64,000 bases of DNA. It comes from CAVPFA01 sp963703655 (GTDB taxonomy: Bacteria > Actinomycetota > Acidimicrobiia > Acidimicrobiales > Bog-793). The notes beneath the pieces were generated by a model that saw only the letters and a list, made by a program, of their open reading frames with translations, made no database searches and had not been told where the DNA came from. Below, piece after piece: positions 62,128 through 64,000 of this stretch; position 1 is the first letter of the stretch; each line of letters opens with the position of its first letter. The DNA lies in contig CAVPFA010000003.1 in NCBI GenBank assembly GCA_963703655.1, forward strand, positions 1,302,001 through 1,366,000, given 5' to 3'. The translations under genes and the position numbers were made by a program.

Positions 62128-62335
62128 GGACTCCTCCCGTGTCTCGGTAATCGAGGGACGATTCAACCGTAGACCGCCAGTCAAGACCCTCGTCGGGTCT
62201 GATAGAACCCGACCGGGCGCTGCGCAGGGAAGAAACTGGGAGCCGGGCGAGCCAGGAGGACGGGCGGTCTCCCTTTCGTTGGGTCCGAACGCATAGCTGC
62301 CGGGGCCACCCATCGCGAGGTCCAGCTCGAACTGG

Positions 62336-63343
62336 TCATGCGAGCCGCAAGCGACGACGTCGGGAGAACAAGATTGAGGTGCCTGCTGCCAGCATGAGCG
62401 TGAGGACAACCAGCGCGGCGAGCATGAGAGGGCCAGAGAGTGAGCGTTTCCCACTCGCCGAAGCGCTCGGCGGAAAGGTGATCATGGTGACGGAGCTTCT
62501 CTGCGTGCCGTCGCTCGAAAGGGTGAGGTCCGCTCGCCAGGGACCTCGCGGAACTTGATTATCGAGCTCGGTGCGCTCGACCGCCGAGTGATCAGGAGCG
62601 AGCAAGGATCCCAGCGTGACGGGAAATGGGCCAGCGGAAAGCCCGCCCGGACCATGAGAGAGCCTCAGTTCTCCGGTGATGTCGAGAGCAGCCTGGCCCA
62701 CGTTGTGGACGACCGCGGCAACGAGTGGATCCCCATTCGCCCCACGACTGGCTACGAGGGAGCCGACCGTGAACTCCGCGGCTGGCAAGCCGCCTTTCCC
62801 GACCGAGACGTACATCCGGATCCCAACCCGGTTGACGAGCCGAACGCCACTGTGCGTGGGCGATGGCGCGGAGACCTCTGCCCAGACGACGGCGTAGCGC
62901 TCACCGGATGAAGCCCTCTTCGCAACATTGATCGTCACGGCATCGAGGACCGTCGCACCTGACGCCAGGTGTAGGACCGAATGTGCGATTGTCGTCCAGC
63001 TCGACAGCGAGTCCCCGCTACGGCCGGGTGCGAACGAGAACTTGCCTTCGGCGATGCCGGCCGCGGCCGCGAAGACGACGATGTCGGCCGTCGCGTCGGT
63101 GGTGTTGCTGATCTCGATCCGGCGAGTCACGCGACTGCCCGGGGAAAGCCGCTCGACAATGTATGCGAGGGCGAGTGGCCCCGAGGACGAGCTCGAGGCA
63201 CCGGAAAGGAGCCGGATGCCGATGCCACCCGAGCTCATCGGCATCGACGCTGCGGTCGCGGCGCTCGGCGCTAGGAGGCTCCCTGCGAGAAGGGTCAGGC
63301 CGAAAGCCAAGCCCCAGATAGGGAGCGCCCTAATGCTTCTCAT
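62336..63343 (-). CDS. Secreted/anchored DUF916-like (WxL-partner-like) protein
   Basis: 335 aa: signal peptide (about 1-32, LTLLAGSLLAPSAATAA), two Ig-like domains (LSPGSRVTRRIEISNTTDAT; SSGERYAVVWAEVSAPSPTH) and a C-terminal membrane helix (LMLAALVVLTLMLAAGTSIL) with an RRRRLRLA cytoplasmic tail. The layout copies DUF916/DUF3324 proteins that hold WxL proteins at the Firmicute surface. The upstream neighbour (next entry) directly abuts it, so they are one transcript. Likely an envelope scaffold. The match is by architecture, not by a conserved active site. Confidence 0.65.
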   Translation of the reverse strand: MRSIRALPIWGLAFGLTLLAGSLLAPSAATAASMPMSSGGIGIRLLSGASSSSSGPLALAYIVERLSPGSRVTRRIEISNTTDATADIVVFAAAAGIAEGKFSFAPGRSGDSLSSWTTIAHSVLHLASGATVLDAVTINVAKRASSGERYAVVWAEVSAPSPTHSGVRLVNRVGIRMYVSVGKGGLPAAEFTVGSLVASRGANGDPLVAAVVHNVGQAALDITGELRLSHGPGGLSAGPFPVTLGSLLAPDHSAVERTELDNQVPRGPWRADLTLSSDGTQRSSVTMITFPPSASASGKRSLSGPLMLAALVVLTLMLAAGTSILFSRRRRLRLA

Positions 63344-63856
63344 TCACGCAACCGAACTCGTGATCGTTGCTGTGTACACGCCCGGCGCGAAGTTCGCCGG
63401 CACAACGATCGAGATCGTCGGAGACCAGGTCGAGGTGCTGATCCCGGTGCTCGCGCCCGTCACTACAGTCACCACTCCCGTCAGGTCCGTGACCGGATAC
63501 GCGGTTGCGACGACTGGCCCGGAATCCACGATCGGACCAGCTGAGTAGCTGACGTTGCTCGCCGGATCCGCAGGACCAGCGCTCGGGGTAAAGGCCGTGG
63601 ATATAACCGACGCTGTCCAGGTGGTCGTGCCGCCGCGTTGGTCAGAGACCGTGACTGCACCGAGCGAGCCCGACATCGTGCTCGAAACTGTCGAAGCCAC
63701 CTGTGTACCGAGAGAGACTCCGGCAGTCGGCGCGCTGATCGAGAGCGTGCCCGACGTGAGTGTGAACGACGCAGGAGTCGTGGCCCCGGCAGGTGAAACG
63801 ATGCCGGCGACCAGACCGCCGAGCATCGTCAGGACCAGGACAAGCTTTCGCAGCAT
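63344..63856 (-). CDS. Small secreted WxL-like surface protein
   Basis: 170 aa with signal peptide (MLRKLVLVLTMLGGLVAGIV, cleavage near GAT-TP). The mature part is beta-rich and Thr/Ser-rich (TLTSGTLSISAPTAGVSLGT, GGTTTWTASVIS) and ends WSPTISIVVPANFAPGVYTA, close to the second strand pair of WxL domains; the strict W-x-L triad is W-T-A here. Followed immediately by the DUF916-like gene. A surface-layer or matrix protein is the reasonable guess. Confidence 0.6.
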   Translation of the reverse strand: MLRKLVLVLTMLGGLVAGIVSPAGATTPASFTLTSGTLSISAPTAGVSLGTQVASTVSSTMSGSLGAVTVSDQRGGTTTWTASVISTAFTPSAGPADPASNVSYSAGPIVDSGPVVATAYPVTDLTGVVTVVTGASTGISTSTWSPTISIVVPANFAPGVYTATITSSVA

Positions 63857-64000
63857 CGGGACGTCTCGTCTCTGTCATCGAGAGCGGAGCCAAGATGTGG
63901 CGCCCCTGAGTCGCCTGAGCGGCTTCGAATCCGAACTGGATCTGATCGACGCCCCTACTATACCTGCTATTTATTACCTGGTGTTCACTGACAGTGATAT
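63857..64000. other. Promoter-side intergenic region of the WxL-like pair, AT-rich end
   Basis: No gene supported. Bases 63950-64000 are clearly AT-richer than the rest and hold TATAGT-like text on the minus strand (about 63955-63963) and a perfect 13-bp dyad TCACTG-A-CAGTGA at 63985-63997. This is probably the promoter or operator of the pair, cut by the window end. Confidence 0.4.

Overview
High-GC actinobacterial chromosome segment, most likely from an uncultured or draft-quality member of class Acidimicrobiia. The placement rests on composition, on the GYWL...GG.VFAFGDA surface repeats in the large secreted protease (very common in Acidimicrobiia), on a 13E12/DUF222 HNH gene, on mycothiol-type MDMPI proteins and on Bacillus/actinobacterial-type PurF. 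It is an inference from sequence features, not from a marker-gene tree. No phage, insertion sequence, CRISPR array or rRNA is present. The only RNA genes seen are tRNA-Asp(GTC) and tRNA-Phe(GAA).

Layout. 1-8.2 kb: the 3' part of a MalT/LuxR-type regulator, an FMN reductase, a metallo-beta-lactamase-fold hydrolase, a TetR regulator divergent from DinB/MDMPI-like genes across a perfect operator, then a MerR-type thiol metalloregulator translationally coupled to a 20-residue peptide with eight cysteines, and a GMC oxidoreductase. 8.2-19 kb: two tRNAs, a PH-like protein, then a minus-strand operon of FtsX-type ABC permease, ATPase, a He_PIG-repeat surface protein and a giant sedolisin protease. 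19-29.6 kb: a tyrosine phosphatase, a TetR/NAD-epimerase pair, and an NAD-dependent formate dehydrogenase cluster (moeA, fdsG-B-A-D, fdhD, DUF6457). 29.6-39.6 kb: a lectin/L,D-transpeptidase, a GNAT-Nudix fusion, metY-metX, an ABC-2 exporter, purF and a PHP phosphoesterase. 39.6-47.5 kb: a tandem-repeat spacer, an ArsB-like permease, an HNH/13E12 protein behind a LexA-like box, a GNAT, a desaturase-family protein carrying a hexamer microsatellite, a universal stress protein, a PEP-mutase-like enzyme and a dienelactone hydrolase. 47.6-53.5 kb: a eukaryotic-style fused acyl-CoA carboxylase whose biotin carboxylase domain has lost its ATP-grasp lid, behind a DUF3224 gene. 53.6-58.1 kb: an RHH/DNA-methyltransferase pair, a HAD phosphatase and psuG-psuK. 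58.2-64 kb: two paralogous kinase-less sensor membrane proteins, small unknowns and a DUF916-like/WxL-like secreted pair.

Sequence quality matters here. Six conserved genes (the regulator at the left edge, the MBL hydrolase, fdhD, metY, metX, purF) are each broken by one frameshift. In each case a single-base edit restores an uninterrupted family-typical protein; five need a base removed and one needs a base added. Because several are housekeeping genes, these are probably assembly or sequencing errors, not real pseudogenes.

Most promising for new biology: the MerR-coupled Cys-rich micropeptide, the degenerate biotin carboxylase in an otherwise intact carboxylase, the RHH plus methyltransferase with an unexplained C-terminal domain, and the lectin-PG-binding-L,D-transpeptidase fusion.
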